This document shows positions 1-12,684 of a stretch of DNA of 64,000 nt, piece after piece. How positions within the stretch are numbered: the stretch's first letter is position 1; every line of letters begins with the position of its first letter. The DNA is from Phlebopus portentosus (lineage: Eukaryota; Basidiomycota; Agaricomycetes; Boletales; Boletinellaceae), in assembly GCA_037892935.1 (NCBI GenBank), contig JAYXKI010000001.1:2046001-2110000 (forward strand), given 5' to 3'. The notes beneath the pieces are model-generated. The model was not told where the DNA came from. It was given only the letters and a program-made list of their open reading frames with translations, and ran no database searches. Position numbers and translations under genes: made by a program.

Positions 1-380
1 ACACGCCAGTGCCCCCAGAAGCTCGCCATCCAGCTGAGTTTCTGGGTGAGCCTATGGACATCGACATGTCTAGGTGCTTTACTAGGGGGTCCCAAGGAGA
101 TGCCAGGATATGCTGGGCATGTGGCAAAACAGGTCACTTTGCACGGGACTGCAACAACGTAGGGCGAGACACACAGGGAAGCCGTGGACACTGAACCAAC
201 TACAAGAGACGGGTGCAGAAGAGACAATCTGGCAAGACTGGCCGCTTCCTAAAATGCCGGGAAGTTGGGATTAGCAGCGATTCTGAGATGGAAGAACTAC
301 TGGACAAGAAAATGAAGTTACCAAGGTGTAAGGAACGGGCTTCGTATGCCCTCGAGGAGGATTCCGAGGAGGATTTTTGA
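1..380 (+). pseudogene. gag: gag C-terminal part with zinc knuckle (copy A)
   Basis: This is the C-terminal end of Gag, the nucleocapsid part that packages element RNA. A CCHC knuckle (C-W-A-C-G-K-T-G-H-F-A-R-D-C) lies at about 111-152. Compared with copy C, an arginine codon just after the knuckle has become TGA (about 192-194), so the frame is closed there and the basic and acidic tail (195-380) is no longer translated in frame. The tail sequence is otherwise present and ends at the same TGA that precedes the pol frame in copy C. Confidence 0.85.
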
Positions 381-3300
381 AGGGCCGCCAGTCGACATCG
401 GACACTGGCAAAGGCTCAAAGGATACACAAGAGATAAAGCGCCGATGGACTATTGCTAGACCAAACTCCAACCATCCTACTATACCCATTGACGTCATTC
501 AGGGACAGAAAAAGGTTAATCTCTCGGCTATGATTGACTCCAGATCTGCGATCACTACTATTAGCCCCATGGTTGTACAGAGCCTAGGACTGAGAACAGT
601 GCCTGCAGAAGGTAATTACACCATCCGGAATGCCGATGGATCGATTAATCATGGTGGATGGACTTGGAACGTCAGAGCAATAGTGGACACAGGGATTACA
701 AGAGGTTTAATGGACATCGCCGTGGTGGATACACACGAAGACAAGTTTCTCATAGGGAATGATTGGCTTGAACAGCATAAGCCAACCATCGACTGGACAA
801 AGGGGATTCTTCGCAAAGGCGGGAAGAAAATTGCATTTAATGGGACGGCACGATTGCATTCTATACAGCTAATCCTAGCCCCCAGGAAGCTCCAAAAATG
901 CAGAAGATGGCGAAGAATTCTAGATTACACCCCACCCGAGTGGGATACCGATGACGAAAAGGAGGAAGCTTGGGAAACTAGGGTCTATTACCACAGCGAT
1001 ATCGAAACAGGACAAGAAACTGAGAAGGAAGAAGAAGAACTTATGATCGTACCACCGGACAAAGGAAAAGAAAAGGAATCAGCAGCGCCACTTGTTACAT
1101 TCGAGGAAGTCATGCACAAGCCACCAGAACTCTCCTTCGCTAAGCAAGAAGGAAGATGGAAATTCTTTTGGTTCAGGGACAAGTGCCGAATAACGAAGGA
1201 TGAGCAAAACTGGCACAACTTTAACAGTCTCGAGGATGCGGATGGTGCAGTATACCGCACCATGGTCAGAGAAATGGACAAGGGCGCCAAACATGAAGAA
1301 CTCTTCAAGGAATATGGTAGCATGTATATGGCGCGTCTTCAGCTGATGGCGATTCAGGGAGGCCTGGGAACAACGACCTCACCAACAACATCTGAAGACC
1401 AAGCAAGAGTGCGTGAGGAAATACAGGCACAAATGACAATCGATGCAGAAGGATCGGATACGAGTAGAAGGAAGAAGCCTAGTGTACCACCTAAAGGAGG
1501 AAAGCCTGGACACTATGCACCTGATCCTCTCAAGATGCGTCGACAGAAGAGCGGAGGAAGTGGTACTGATTCTAACCCTGTCATAAGGAGTATAAGGGTG
1601 GAGTGGACTCCTCCATCCGTGCACGAGGGCCAAAATGACTCAACCCTGGCAGTGCAAAAGCAGTCGGTAAGCTTCACCACACGAAGCAGAGGTACAAGCA
1701 GGAGTACTTCGGGTCGGGAGCGCCGTGGAACTAAGGCCACGAAGCGTACTAGGTTTGGCCACCTAGCGAGATCTCCTCCTATGAGAGACCGAGGAGTGAC
1801 TAGACATGAAATGCCGTTCAAGGGTAGGCTAGTGTCTAGGAAAGTGGTCCACCCCAAAGGGAGGGTAGTCCCACTCAATTGGCACAGGGCCGAAGTTAGT
1901 ACGCTGCAATCATCAAGTAGGCTAGTTTCGGGAGCTCAAGTGCGCCCGCGAAGACCACGGTTTAAGGACCAAATGCAGGGCCCTGCTCCGACAGGGAAAA
2001 TAAACGGTAAAGGTAACAGGTTCATTTCGAATTATGCTGCGATAGAGCAGGGGCTCTCGCAGGGGCAGAAGAAGCGCCGATGGCGCACGCCTGTTGACTC
2101 GGTCATGCAGCTGCCTAAAGTGGAAGGAAAAGTGCTAGAGAAAAGAGCTGGATCTGAGATGGAGTTCAAGGGTATCCTAGGATCGCACAAGCCCGCTGCC
2201 TCGACGGAAGTGGAGGACGCCTCTCGAAGAGGAAGGCCACCCAAGCCTCCTCACTGGATCCGCCGCCTAGAGCATCAACAAGTCGCATCACGGAGAGAAC
2301 ACCTTCTCAAGTATAACAGCATAGCTCAAAAATATGCGCAGGAGAAAGCACTCGATGAAAGGATGGCAGACTCTGCTGGCGACAAATCTCTCGAAGAAAT
2401 TCTTCCAAAACAAATATGGGAGTTCAGGGATAGGTTCGACAAGGACGCCGCCAAATGGCTGCCGAAGTCGGGACAATGGGACATGAAGATCAAGCTCCTA
2501 CCAGGAGCAGAGCTCCCGAAACCTGGACTGGTATATCCACTCGCTCCTGCTGAAAAGCGAGCAGTAGAAGAATGGATTCGCGAGGATCTGAAGAAGGGAT
2601 GGATTCATGTTGTAGGAAACCGAGTACCAGCTGAAGAAAAGGCGAACACTTGCGCACCAGTATTTGTCATAGCCAAGAAGACAATAGGGAAGGATGGCAA
2701 GCCGGAGTATAGAATTGTTATCGACTATAGAGGACTAAATGCGGTGGTCATTCCAGACCACCAACCAATGCCTCTGTTACATATGCTCCCGGACGATCTT
2801 GCGCATGCCAAATGGTTCTCTACACTGGATTTGCGAAGTGGGTACAACAACATTCGAATACACCCTGGGCATGAGAAGTATGCCGCCTTCAGGACTCACA
2901 TGGGAGTATACCAGCCGATGGTAATGCAGTTCGGATTAATGAATGCACCTGCGGTATTCCAACGTGCAATGAACGAGCTCTTTCAGAACATGATTGGGCA
3001 GGGCATACTTATTTATTTGGACGACATTATAGTCTATGCGGAAACGGAACAGGAACATTGGGACCTGCTAGCAGAGGTATTGCGCAGGTTAAGAGAAGCA
3101 GACTTCTTCTGCAAACCAGAGAAGTGCTACTTCAGAAAGAAGGAACTCGACTATTTAGGATTTGTGGTTAACCAGTCGGGCATGCAGATGGATCCCTACA
3201 AGGTAAAAGCAGTTCAAGAATGGCCGGATTTGTCAAGCAAGCGAGACATCTGAAAGTTTATCGGTTTCGTGAACTTCTACCGAAAATTTATCGAGGGCTT

Positions 3301-5662
3301 CGCCAAGATCGCTAGGCCACTAACGGAACTAATGTCTGGCAAGAAGACATTTACCTGGGGAGAATGACAACAAGAGAGCTTTAGGAAACTCAAAGAAGCT
3401 TTTACCACTGCACCAATGCTAGTATGACCGGATCACGAGAAGCAATTTGTGCTGGAAACCGATGCGTCAAACTTTGCGATGGGAGCTGTGCTCTTGCAGC
3501 TCGGGGACGATGAAATTTTGCACCCCATTGGATATTGGTCGAACACCTATCGAGATGCCAAGAATAACTACCCAGTAATGGACAAGGAATTACTAGCAAT
3601 TGTCAAGGCCTTGAGCAACTGGAGGCACCACTTGGAAGGAGCTAAACATGAGATTCGAGTGGTCAGCGATCAAGCTAACCTTTGATATTTTATGGGAGCT
3701 AGGAAGCTAAGTGGTCGCCAAGCAAGATGGGCAACATTTCTCAGCAGATTTCGATTTTGAATCGAGTATCGACCTGGAACCAAGAATTCACGAGTGGACA
3801 CATTATCAAGAAGGCCAGACTACGAACAGGGCCAAGAGGACCAGCCAGAACAAGTCCTACTTCCTCCGCAATTGTTCAGAACATCGGACCTGCCCATGCG
3901 CACAGTACGGGTATTTGAGCTTACAGGGGGTCCTGAACTGGGAGAGAAGATTCGAGACGCCTATGAATGATCCAAAGAGCCAGCAATCGGAACGTTCGAA
4001 GAAGGATATTGGTGGAAGGATGATAAATTGGTTATCCCACCAGACGAAGAAGTTAAGAAGGAAATTGTACAACAGTGCCATGACGCACCAGCGTCAGGAC
4101 ACCCGGGGTTACAGAAGACTATAGACAAACTGGAAAGAAGAGTTTGGTGGCCGAAGATGAGGGAATGGGTCGAAGAATATGTGCGCACATGCAACGTGTG
4201 CCAGAGGACGAAAGCGTGACGAGGAAAGACGCAACCACCGCTGCAACCATTGCAGATAGCGACAAGGCCCTACGACAAGATTACTATGGACTATGTCACT
4301 GGACTTCCAACGACGAGCAAAGGAAACAATGCGATACTAGTGGTGGTAGACAGGTTCTCTAAAATGGGAACTTTTATACCTACTACAGTAAATGCAAACT
4401 CGAAGACCACTGCGGACTTGATGATCAATTATGTCTACAGCAAGGTCGGAACTCCGAAGACAGTAATCAGCGACAGGGGACCTCAATTCGCTAGCCGGTT
4501 TACAGAACAGGTGAACCAGGCCCTCGGGATCGAAACGAAGCTTAGTACGGCGTATCATCCACAAACAGATGGTCAAATGGAGCGAGTAAATCAAGAAATG
4601 GAACAGCTGTTACGTTGCTATTCCAGCTTGCAGCAGGATGATTGGGATGAACATCTGCCCATGGCAGAATTCGCCTACAATAGTCGCTCTCACTCTAGTA
4701 TAGGAAAGATGCCATTTGAATTGGTGTATGGATTTCAGCCAGAATTAGGATTCAAGCTTCCGATCCGAGGAACACAGGACTATGTGGCTATGCAAAAGAA
4801 GAATCAAGAAGAAGCAACGAAGGCGCTGGAAAAGGCACGAGACATGATGAAGAGATTTGCAGATAGACACCGAGGCCCGATGCCGTCATTCGAAGTTGGC
4901 GATAAAGTTATGTTGGATGGTCGGAATCTAACCTTGCTAGTTCCCATGAGGAAGTTAGGGGATAGAAACCTGGGACCTTATCAAATTATCGCAAAGCATG
5001 GTCTGGTCAACTACGAGTTGGATCTCCCAAAGGAGTTGAGGATCCACCCGGTGTTCTATGCAGGACTATTAATTCCCTATCGAGAAAGGAAAGATCCGGC
5101 ACAGAGAACAAGACCACCACCAGAAGTTATCGCTGGAGAAACCGAATACGAGGTTGAAGCGATCCGGGACATGAGGAAAAGGCACAGAAAATGGGAATAT
5201 CAGGTTAAATGGCTCAGCTACCTGGAGGAAGAGAATACCTGGGAACCTGTAGAAGGGCTGCGCAATGCCCCAGAGAAATTGCGGGAGTATCACGAGAGGA
5301 ATCGTTGGCCGGATACGATAGATCTTCTCTCTAGAAAGAAGATCGCGGATATTATAGACTCTATGCAGAGAGTAATCGACATCAAGAAGGAAGATGACGA
5401 GTTCCTGAGGACGGCACTGGGAGAGTCCATAGCTCAGAGGGTAATCAAGAGAAGGAGATACCAGAGCAAGACAGGTATCAAGCAGCGAGATTTCAGTTAT
5501 CCGGAATGGCACAAGTGTCATTGGAGAGCCACAAAAAGGCCATTCACTCGAAACAAAGTGCTGCCGGTTCGCAGATGGGATCTGCCAGAAGAGAAAGGGA
5601 ATCCTTCATACAAGGATTGGTTTTGGGCTGACTCCTCGGATAGTGAGTGCAGCAAGGCTTAG
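377..5662 (+). pseudogene. pol: pol polyprotein remnant (PR-RT-RNaseH-IN-chromodomain), copy A
   Basis: One reading frame runs the whole length without an indel but is closed seven times, at 3251, 3365, 3425, 3683, 3758, 3968 and 4217; every stop is TGA where copy C has CGA. In order it holds an aspartic protease (the catalytic D-S-G is mutated to D-S-R near 540), RT with YLDD (about 3015), RNase H (about 3450-3800), an HHCC integrase zinc finger (about 4075-4210), a D,D,E core (about 4270-4620) and a chromodomain (about 5145-5310). The protease substitution and the stops mean no functional product. The last 470 codons (4250-5662) remain open and carry the GKMPFELVYG-type motif missing from copy C. 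Confidence 0.92.
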
Positions 5663-6179
5663 GAAGGCCTGGATTTGACCTGAACAAGTCGTTAAACTAT
5701 TCCAAGCGTACTGGGACGTACCTTGTAAGTTGGGACTGACACTAATCGAGGTCATACCAACCTGAATAAGTCGTTAAACTATTCCTAGCATGTTGGGAAG
5801 CATCTAGTATGTTGGAAGCCAACACTCAGCAAGGCTTTGAATTATTGAGCAAGTGTTATGTGACCGCCGCCTTTCTCTGAGAACAGGTTGAGCGTCAATC
5901 ACGTGCTTGCCACCCTCTCATCCAAAACAGGAAGTGTTTAAGTCACATGACTGCCGCACTTTTGTCCGGATGGGTTGTGCATCAGGTCACATGATCAATA
6001 ACGAGATAAGGACTCTGGATGTACAGTGCTATAGTTATTCCAGACAAGAGGAATGAGACACTAGTACACAAGAAGGGTCTGGTCTAGGAAGCAACAATAC
6101 GAAACAGCAAGATTATGGCTACCACAATTAAGGGATCCACACTCTCCTTGCAGTCCGAAGTGGATCTTAAGGGGAGGAA
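5663..6179 (+). other. 3' noncoding region of copy A with polypurine tract
   Basis: No ORF was found. It includes two imperfect copies of a short motif around CAAGTCGTTAAACTATTCC (near 5683 and 5766). It ends in the purine run AAGGGGAGGAA at 6169-6179, directly before the LTR start TGTTA, as expected for the plus-strand primer. Confidence 0.8.
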
Positions 6180-7775
6180 TGTTATGAAAATTGTGAATAT
6201 ACAATGCGGCGTGGTATCAGACACTTTACACACCGAATTATGCAGCCTAATCAAGAGCATTTCGAAAGGCTTCAAGGGCAGAATAGTGGTGGCGATTCTT
6301 GCCCACTAATGCAGCAAGGACCTGTGGAGGTAGTTGCACAAGAGGAACCCGATCGACGATATTATGAAGACGAATGCGATGAGAGGGAGGACCCATATGA
6401 TTTACAAGCAGGACTAGCTGGCATGCATATTGGGCACACTCCTCCACCCGAATGAAGCTACGTGCAGATGGAGGAATGAAACATCGCAAGATACGTAGAA
6501 CTCCTGCAGAAGAGACAATATCGACATAGTGCAACCAGACGCTTTGTTCACGAAAGCCTGGTTTGTACAAGCTGCTATTTGGCATACCAAAGGAGTTGGG
6601 TTCTTTCTGAGTGGCTCCTCAAGAACTTCGTGGAGCGCTTAGTAACAAGGGAGGGAGCCGATGTCAAGATTCGGCATAAGCCCGGACCCTCGGAACGAAT
6701 GTTGGACCAACCATTGCTGAACCGTGGAATGAGCGCATATGACCATGAGGTATCCATATGGCTTGGCGACAGGGATATCTATGCATTGAAGGTCGGCGTG
6801 AGAGCTTGGATCAATCAGCATCGTCACCAGACCTTGTGTCGAAACACTGCAGTGGAAGTCGATTGGCCAATCTATTACAGTGCGCCATCGGACGTCGAAA
6901 GTCTTATCGAAGAAGCAACAGATCGAATGCTGGAAGCATGGGAACGATCGGAAGAAGGGGTTATTACAGTCGACGAATGGCGCGAGATGAATCACCTGGG
7001 AAGAAGATACAGGTTAACGTCAGGTACCGGACTACAATTCTCCGACATCGATATAGCGGCAAGGCACAGAAGAGTATCTGCCAAATATACACAGCCGCCA
7101 AGGTTAATCTCCGATGATCGGCAGGGGTTGCCGATTTCGAATCCTGAGATAACGGTCAGCCCCATGATGGAAGACTAACGGCAGAAGCTCGGCCGGAGTA
7201 ACGGAGCACCGGCGAAGCGAGATCACGGCACATGAAAGAAGTCTCTCGTGGGAGGATTAGCATTAAGGATTAACATGTGATAGGAACAGAGGTCAATAGA
7301 AGCCTGGGGAAAGCTTCTTCGGAACGGAAGTAAATTAGGGTCTGCCTAATTGGGAAGGAAGTAGTCGGTGGTGCTACCAGGAGTTTCAGTAGTGCTACCA
7401 GAGTTGTCAGTGGTACCACCGACGCAAGAAAGTGGTGGTGACACCAGCTGAAACATATTGTCCCAACCAATGGCGAGGCATGGTCGGTAGTATTTAGTAG
7501 TTGGTAGTATTCAGTAGAAACTTTATTTAAGGCGCCAGCTAAGCGGGGTGTTGTCCCTCAGCAAAATTATTTTGTACTCTCAATTATAACTATACCCCTT
7601 TGATTGAACCTCTGCTCTACTGCTGAGTCAAGCTTGAGCCTATAGCTCGCTTCTTAGTAGTACATCTAACCTTTGCTACTCTACTCTCCAATTATACATT
7701 GTCAGAAGGAGGAAGCAGGGACTTGTTCCGGTACGCTTGGACTGACCACCTCGTCCGAAAACGCTGGTCCTAACA
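6180..7775 (+). repeat. Family 1 LTR (3' LTR of copy A)
   Basis: A 1596-bp LTR starting TGTTA and ending TAACA, matching the two LTRs of element C at 39,408 and 50,468. A TATA-like TTTATTTAA lies at 7522-7530 near the 3' side, so nearly all of the LTR upstream of it is U3. U3 contains the remnant of the LTR ORF. A 9-nt in-frame length difference relative to C lies near 6335. Confidence 0.92.
6204..7178 (+). pseudogene. LTR-embedded ORF, decayed copy (copy A)
   Basis: Homologue of the 327-codon ORF in the LTRs of element C. The frame is kept along its length but is closed by TGA at about 6453 and 6478, both at positions where C has CGA or CGG. From 6579 to the stop at 7178, 199 codons remain open and align without gaps to the C protein. 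In the stretch compared by eye (about 6655-6899), most nucleotide differences from C are synonymous. No known domain was recognised. The product, if made, would come from the 3' end of the genomic RNA. Confidence 0.7.
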
Positions 7776-7781
7776 GGGTGG

Positions 7782-10700
7782 ATGCAGAATGTCAGAGCAA
7801 TAGTGGATACAGGGATTACAAGAGGGTTGATGGACATCGCAGTGGTGGATACACATGAAGACAAGTTTCTCATAGGAAATGATTGGCTTGAACAGCATAG
7901 GCCAACTATCGACTGGACAAAGGGGATCCTTCGCAAAGGCGGGAAGGAAATTGCTTTTAATGGAATGGCACATTTGTGCTCCATACAGCTAATCCTAGCC
8001 CCAAGGAAGCCCCGAAAGCACAGAAGATGGCGAAGAATTCCAGATTACATCCCACCCGAGTGGGATGCTGATGACAAAAAGGAAGAAGCTTAGGAAACTA
8101 GGGTCTATTACCATAGCGACATCGAAACAGGACAAGAAACCGAGAAGGAAGAAGAAGAACCTACGATCGTACCACCAGAAAAAGGAAAAGAAAAGGAATC
8201 GGCAGCGCCGCTTGTCATGTTTGATGAAGTTATGCACAAGCCACCAGAACTCTCCTTCACCAAGCAAGAAGGGAGATGGAAATTCTTCTGGTTTGGGGAC
8301 AAGTGCCGGATAACAAAAGATGAACAGAAATGGCACGACTTTGACAGTCTCGAGGAAGCAGATGACACGGTATACCGCACTATGGTCAGAGACATGAATA
8401 GGGGCACAGGACACAATGAACTCTTCAACGAATATGGCGGCATGTATATGGCACAGCTTCAAATATTGGCAATACAAGAGAATATCGGAATGACAGTGTT
8501 GCCAATGACTTCAGAAGCACAGGCAAGAGTGCAAGAGGAGATACAGGCGCAAATGACGATCGACGCAGAAGGATCTGACTCAACAAGAAGGAAGAAGCCA
8601 AGTGTGCTGCCGAAAGGAGGAAAACCAGGGCACTATATAGCAGATCCGCTCAAGGTACGACAACAGAAGAGTGGAGGAAGTGGTACAGATTCAAACCCTG
8701 TCATAAGGAGTATTAGGGTGGAGTGGACTCCTCCATCCATGCACAAGGGCCAAAATGACTCAACCCTGGCAGTGCAAAAGCAGTCGGTAAGCTTCACCAC
8801 ACGAAGCAGAGGTACAAGCAGGAGTACTTCGGGTCGGGAGCGCCGTGGAACTAAGGCCATGAAGCGTACTAGATTCAGCCACCTAGCGAGATCTCCTCCT
8901 ACGAGAGACTGAGGAGTGACTAGACATGAGACGCCATTCAAGGGTAGGCTAGTGTCTAGGAAAGTGGTCCACCCCAAAGGGAGGGTAGTCTCACTCAACC
9001 GGCACAGGGCCAAAGTTAGTACGCTGCAATCATCAAGTAGGCTAGCTTCGGGAGCTCAAGTGCACCCGCGAAGACCACAGTTTGAGGACCAAATGCAGGG
9101 CCCTGCTCTAACAGGGAAAACAAATGGTAAAGATAACAGGTTCATTTAGAATTATGCCGCGATGGAGCAGGGACTCTCGCAGGGGCAGAAGGGGCACCGA
9201 TGGTGCATGCCTGTTGACTCGGTCATGCAGCCACCCAAAGTGGAAGGAAAAATGCTAGAGAAAGGAGCTGGATCTGAGACGGAGTTCAAGGGTACCCTAG
9301 GATTGCACAAGCCCGCTATATCAACAGACGCGGAGGACGCCTCTCGAAGAGGAAGGCCACCCAAGTCTCCTCACTGGATCCGCCGCTTAGAGCATTGACA
9401 AGTCGCATCTCAGAGAGAATGCCTTCTCAAGTATAACAGCATAGCTCAAAAATATGCGCAAGAGAAAGCACTCGATGAAAGGATGGCAGACTCTGCTGGT
9501 AACAAATCTCTCGAAGAAATTCTTCCAAAGCAAATATGGGAGTTCAGGGATAGGTTCAACAAGGACGCCGCTAAACGGCTGCCTAAGTCGGGACAATGGG
9601 ACATGAAGATCGAGCTCCTACCAGGAGCAGAGCTCCCAAAACCTGGACCAGTATATCCACTCGCTCCTGCTGAAAAGCGAGCGGTAGAAGAATGGATTCG
9701 CGAGGATCTGAAGAAGGGATGGATTCGTGTTGTAGAAAATCGAGCACCAGCCAAAGAAAAGGTGAACACTTGCACACCAGTATTCGTCATAGCCAAGAAG
9801 ATGATAGGAAAGGATGGCAAGCCAGAGTATAGAATTGTTATCGACTATAGAGGACTGAATGCAGTGGTCATTCCAGACCACCAACCAATGCCTCTGTTAC
9901 ATATGCTCCCGGACGATCTTGCGCATGCCAAATGGTTCTCTACACTGGATTTGTGAAGTGGGTACAACAACATTCGAATACACCCTGGGCATGAGAAGTA
10001 TGCCGCCTTCAGGACTCACATGGGAGTATACCAGCCGATGGTAATGCAGTTCAGATTAATGAATGCACCTGTGGTATTCCAACGTGCAATGAACGAGCTC
10101 TTTCAGGACATGATTGGGCAGGGCATACTTATTTATTTGGATGACATTATAGTCTATATGGAAACGGAACAGGAACATTGGGACCTGCTAGCAGAGGTAT
10201 TGCGCAGGTTAAGAGAAGCAGACTTCTTCTGTAAACCAGAGAAGTGCTACTTCAGAAAGAAGGAACTCGACTATTTAGGATTTGTGGTTAACCAGTCGGG
10301 CATGCAGATGGATCCCTACAAGGTAAAAGCGGTCCAGGAGTGGCCAGATTTATCGAGCAAGCGAGACATTTGAAAGTTTATCAGTTTCGCAAATTTCTAC
10401 CAAAAATTCATCGAAAGCTTCGCCAAGATCACTAGGCCACTAACGGAACTTATGTCTGGCAAGAAGACATTTACTTGGGGAGAATGACAACAGGAGAGCT
10501 TTAGGAAACTAAAAGAAGCTTTCACCACTGCACCTATGCTAGTATAACCGGATCACGAGAAGCAATTTGTGCTGGAAACTGACACGTCAAACTTTGCGAT
10601 GGGAGCTGTGCTCTTGCAACTAGGGGACAATGAAATTTTGCACCCCATAGGATATTGGTCGAACACCTATCGAGATGCCGAGAATAACTATCCAGTGATG

Positions 10701-10921
10701 GACAAGGAATTACTAGCGATTGTCAAGGCCTTGAGCAACTGGAGGCACCACTTGGAAGGAGCTAAACATGAGATTCGAGTAGTCAGCGATCAATCTAACC
10801 TTCGATATTTCATGGGAGCTAGGAAGCTAAGTGGCCGCCAAGCAAGATGGACGACATTTCTCAGCAGATTTCGATTTTGAATCGAGTATTAACCTAGAAC
10901 CAAGAATTCAAGAGCGGACGC
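7782..10921 (+). pseudogene. pol: pol remnant (PR-RT-RNaseH), copy B
   Basis: Collinear with the pol of copies A and C. It has at least nine stops relative to copy C, including TAG at 8091 (TGG to TAG), TGA at about 8910, 9396, 9953, 10,371, 10,486 and 10,878, and TAA near 10,545. Most correspond to CGA in copy C. The RT box YLDD survives near 10,135, but a glycine of the FGLMNAP-type motif is changed to arginine (FRLMNAP). It is non-functional and more decayed than copy A. Confidence 0.9.
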
Positions 10922-12552
10922 TGAATCTCCTGTGGATGTTCTGATGCCGGACAGGGAGTGTATAGTTTGAGGGGCTGCCCTAGAATACCTTCAAGCAGTC
11001 AGCAGAGAATTACACCCGAGCTAAGGGCATGAAGGAATGGAGGGAAATAGGGATATTCAATGGAAGGGCTTGGTGAGAACTGGGAAATATGAGGGAAGCG
11101 CTCGAGAAAGAATTCCGAGGGTAGGCTTCTCCCAAGATCGACGGTGGTGGTGCAAAGGCTAAATCGACTCTCCGGCTCAGCTGCGAGCTCTGGACTAAAG
11201 CTGACTAACCCAAGGCACAAGAACTAAACTAACTAAGCTACGCTAGTCGAACCACCAACCCGAATGTGACTAATTGACTGTGCTAACACACTGGTAGCGA
11301 CTGCAGTTGATCTCACTCGTAGTCTTAAGTGTCGGAATGTGGCGTAACGGTTTGAAATGCAATACGATGGACGAAGGACAATTGCTGAGTGTGTCAAAAT
11401 GTGATGCGAGGGATGGAGGTGCAAAACAATGACGGAAGGGGATCGAGAGAATCGAAGGATATGTGTGGGATGATGGAACCAACCGTTTCTAATCGAAATG
11501 ATGTGGAACAACGCTGGGCAATGACTTGAGGAAGTGGGGAGATGAATGTCAGGAGGAAAGGGGTGATATGGTGTCCTTTCCCGACGACAATGGAGAGGAG
11601 AAGGTGTTGCGAGACCAAATGCGAGTGGCACGCAAAGTAACTGGGTTACAAGCGAAACTGGGCGAAACGGTTCGAAACACGTAAGGGGGTTTTGATTTGG
11701 GTGAGAGAAGATAGAGAAGCCTTTATACGATGACGGCGAACTATATAAATGCACAAATGGCTCTACTGCAAAGAGAGATCACCGATTGACTGTACAGAAT
11801 ATGAAATGTCATATATTAGACTATAGAGACAAGAGAGTCCACTACGAACAAGTAGACTAGAGGTCGAGGGACTTTGAGATGATGTGAGAACTGCAAGCTA
11901 AGCTCCCACTCAGCTCCCACTAAGCTCCCTACTCTACTACGAGAGTCGTGCTATATTTATACTAAACGTCCAAGACTGAGCCTCCTAGCAGTCAGAGAAC
12001 CTACATCATAAAGAAAAGGGGAACGCATATCACTATCTACAAAGGAGAGGAGCACATATGAATGGTTTAAGGGACACATAAGTCAAAAGAAACAATACTG
12101 AGCATGTCTGGAATGAGAGCATAATGGATTAAAGGGGACGCATATAGAAAGGTCAGAATATGTGCGAAACCTTCAGAACCGGATCTCTTTGAGCAGAACA
12201 AAGCGGAACTCGGGGAAACAACTCAGAAGGGCTCTGGCTAGCCTGACAAAGTAAGTCCGCGATGTTTGACAAAAGAGAGGGACTGAGGACAAGGTTGCAG
12301 GGTCAAATCTCTTTGTCTGGAATGCGGATCCGGGATCCGGAGACTTGTGATCGACGCGTGCAAACTCAATGCCGTGATTCTCCCGCCTTGATGGCCAATC
12401 AAAGAATGGTGCACGTGCCATCTGGACTATGGCGTTCTTGCTAAGTCCACTCGTTCGAGCAAAACCAGTCGAAACCGAGCAAAACCAGTCGGAACACCAC
12501 GGAACTGGTTGTAACAACTCCGTATGTTCCCAAGCTTCAGACTTACTCTTCA
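10922..12552 (-). repeat. Solo LTR of family 3 inserted in copy B
   Basis: A 1631-bp repeat, TGAATCTCC at the left end and ACTCTTCA at the right, closely matching 29,756-31,374. It splits copy B pol, and the pol sequence resumes on the far side. A 4-bp direct repeat ACGC flanks it (10,918-10,921 and 12,553-12,556). No internal element sequence is attached, so it is a solo LTR left by LTR-LTR recombination. Orientation is inferred from the copy at 29,756, whose internal region lies to the right and whose gag-pol would read leftwards. Confidence 0.88.
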
Positions 12553-12684
12553 ACGCATTATCAAGAAGGCCAGACTATGAACAGGGCCAAGAAGACCAGC
12601 CAGAACAAGTCCTACTTCCTCCACAATTGTTCAGAACATCAGACCTGCCCATGCGCACAGTACAGATATTTGAGCTTACAGGGG
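12553..12684 (+). pseudogene. pol: Continuation of copy B pol (RNase H/integrase linker)
   Basis: This continues the coding sequence of copy B after the solo LTR. It matches copy C at about 48.14-48.27 kb (the stretch after the RNase H domain rich in E and Q). It ends where TGTTAGG of the family 4 LTR begins at 12,685. Confidence 0.85.

Larger units (their letters stand above)
1..7775 (+). mobile_element. Family 1 Ty3/gypsy chromovirus, copy A (5'-truncated by window edge)
   Basis: This copy reads gag zinc knuckle, protease, RT, RNase H, integrase, chromodomain, 3' noncoding region, polypurine tract (6169-6179) and 3' LTR (6180-7775). The window opens in the middle of gag, so the 5' LTR and pre-gag region are not visible. 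It is collinear with copy C at 44.3-52.1 kb and keeps the 53 bp of integrase sequence that C has lost. Immediately after its LTR, at 7776, the sequence enters the protease region of a further family 1 copy (B), so A appears to have inserted into B. Coding is destroyed by nonsense changes and not by indels. Confidence 0.93.
7776..12684 (+). mobile_element. Family 1 fragment, copy B, interrupted by a solo LTR
   Basis: It begins abruptly in the protease region (matching copy C at about 44.99 kb, with a few bases lost at the junction). It runs through RT and RNase H to 10,921, is interrupted by the family 3 LTR (10,922-12,552), resumes at 12,553 in the RNase H/integrase linker, and stops at 12,684 where the family 4 LTR begins. 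No LTR of its own is visible. Confidence 0.9.

Noticed and set aside
988..1323. Long - strand frames inside family 1 gag and pol (for example 988-1323, 45,210-45,683, 46,667-47,041)
   Set aside because: They repeat in every copy only because they mirror the coding strand; no domain, and they are broken by the same substitutions.
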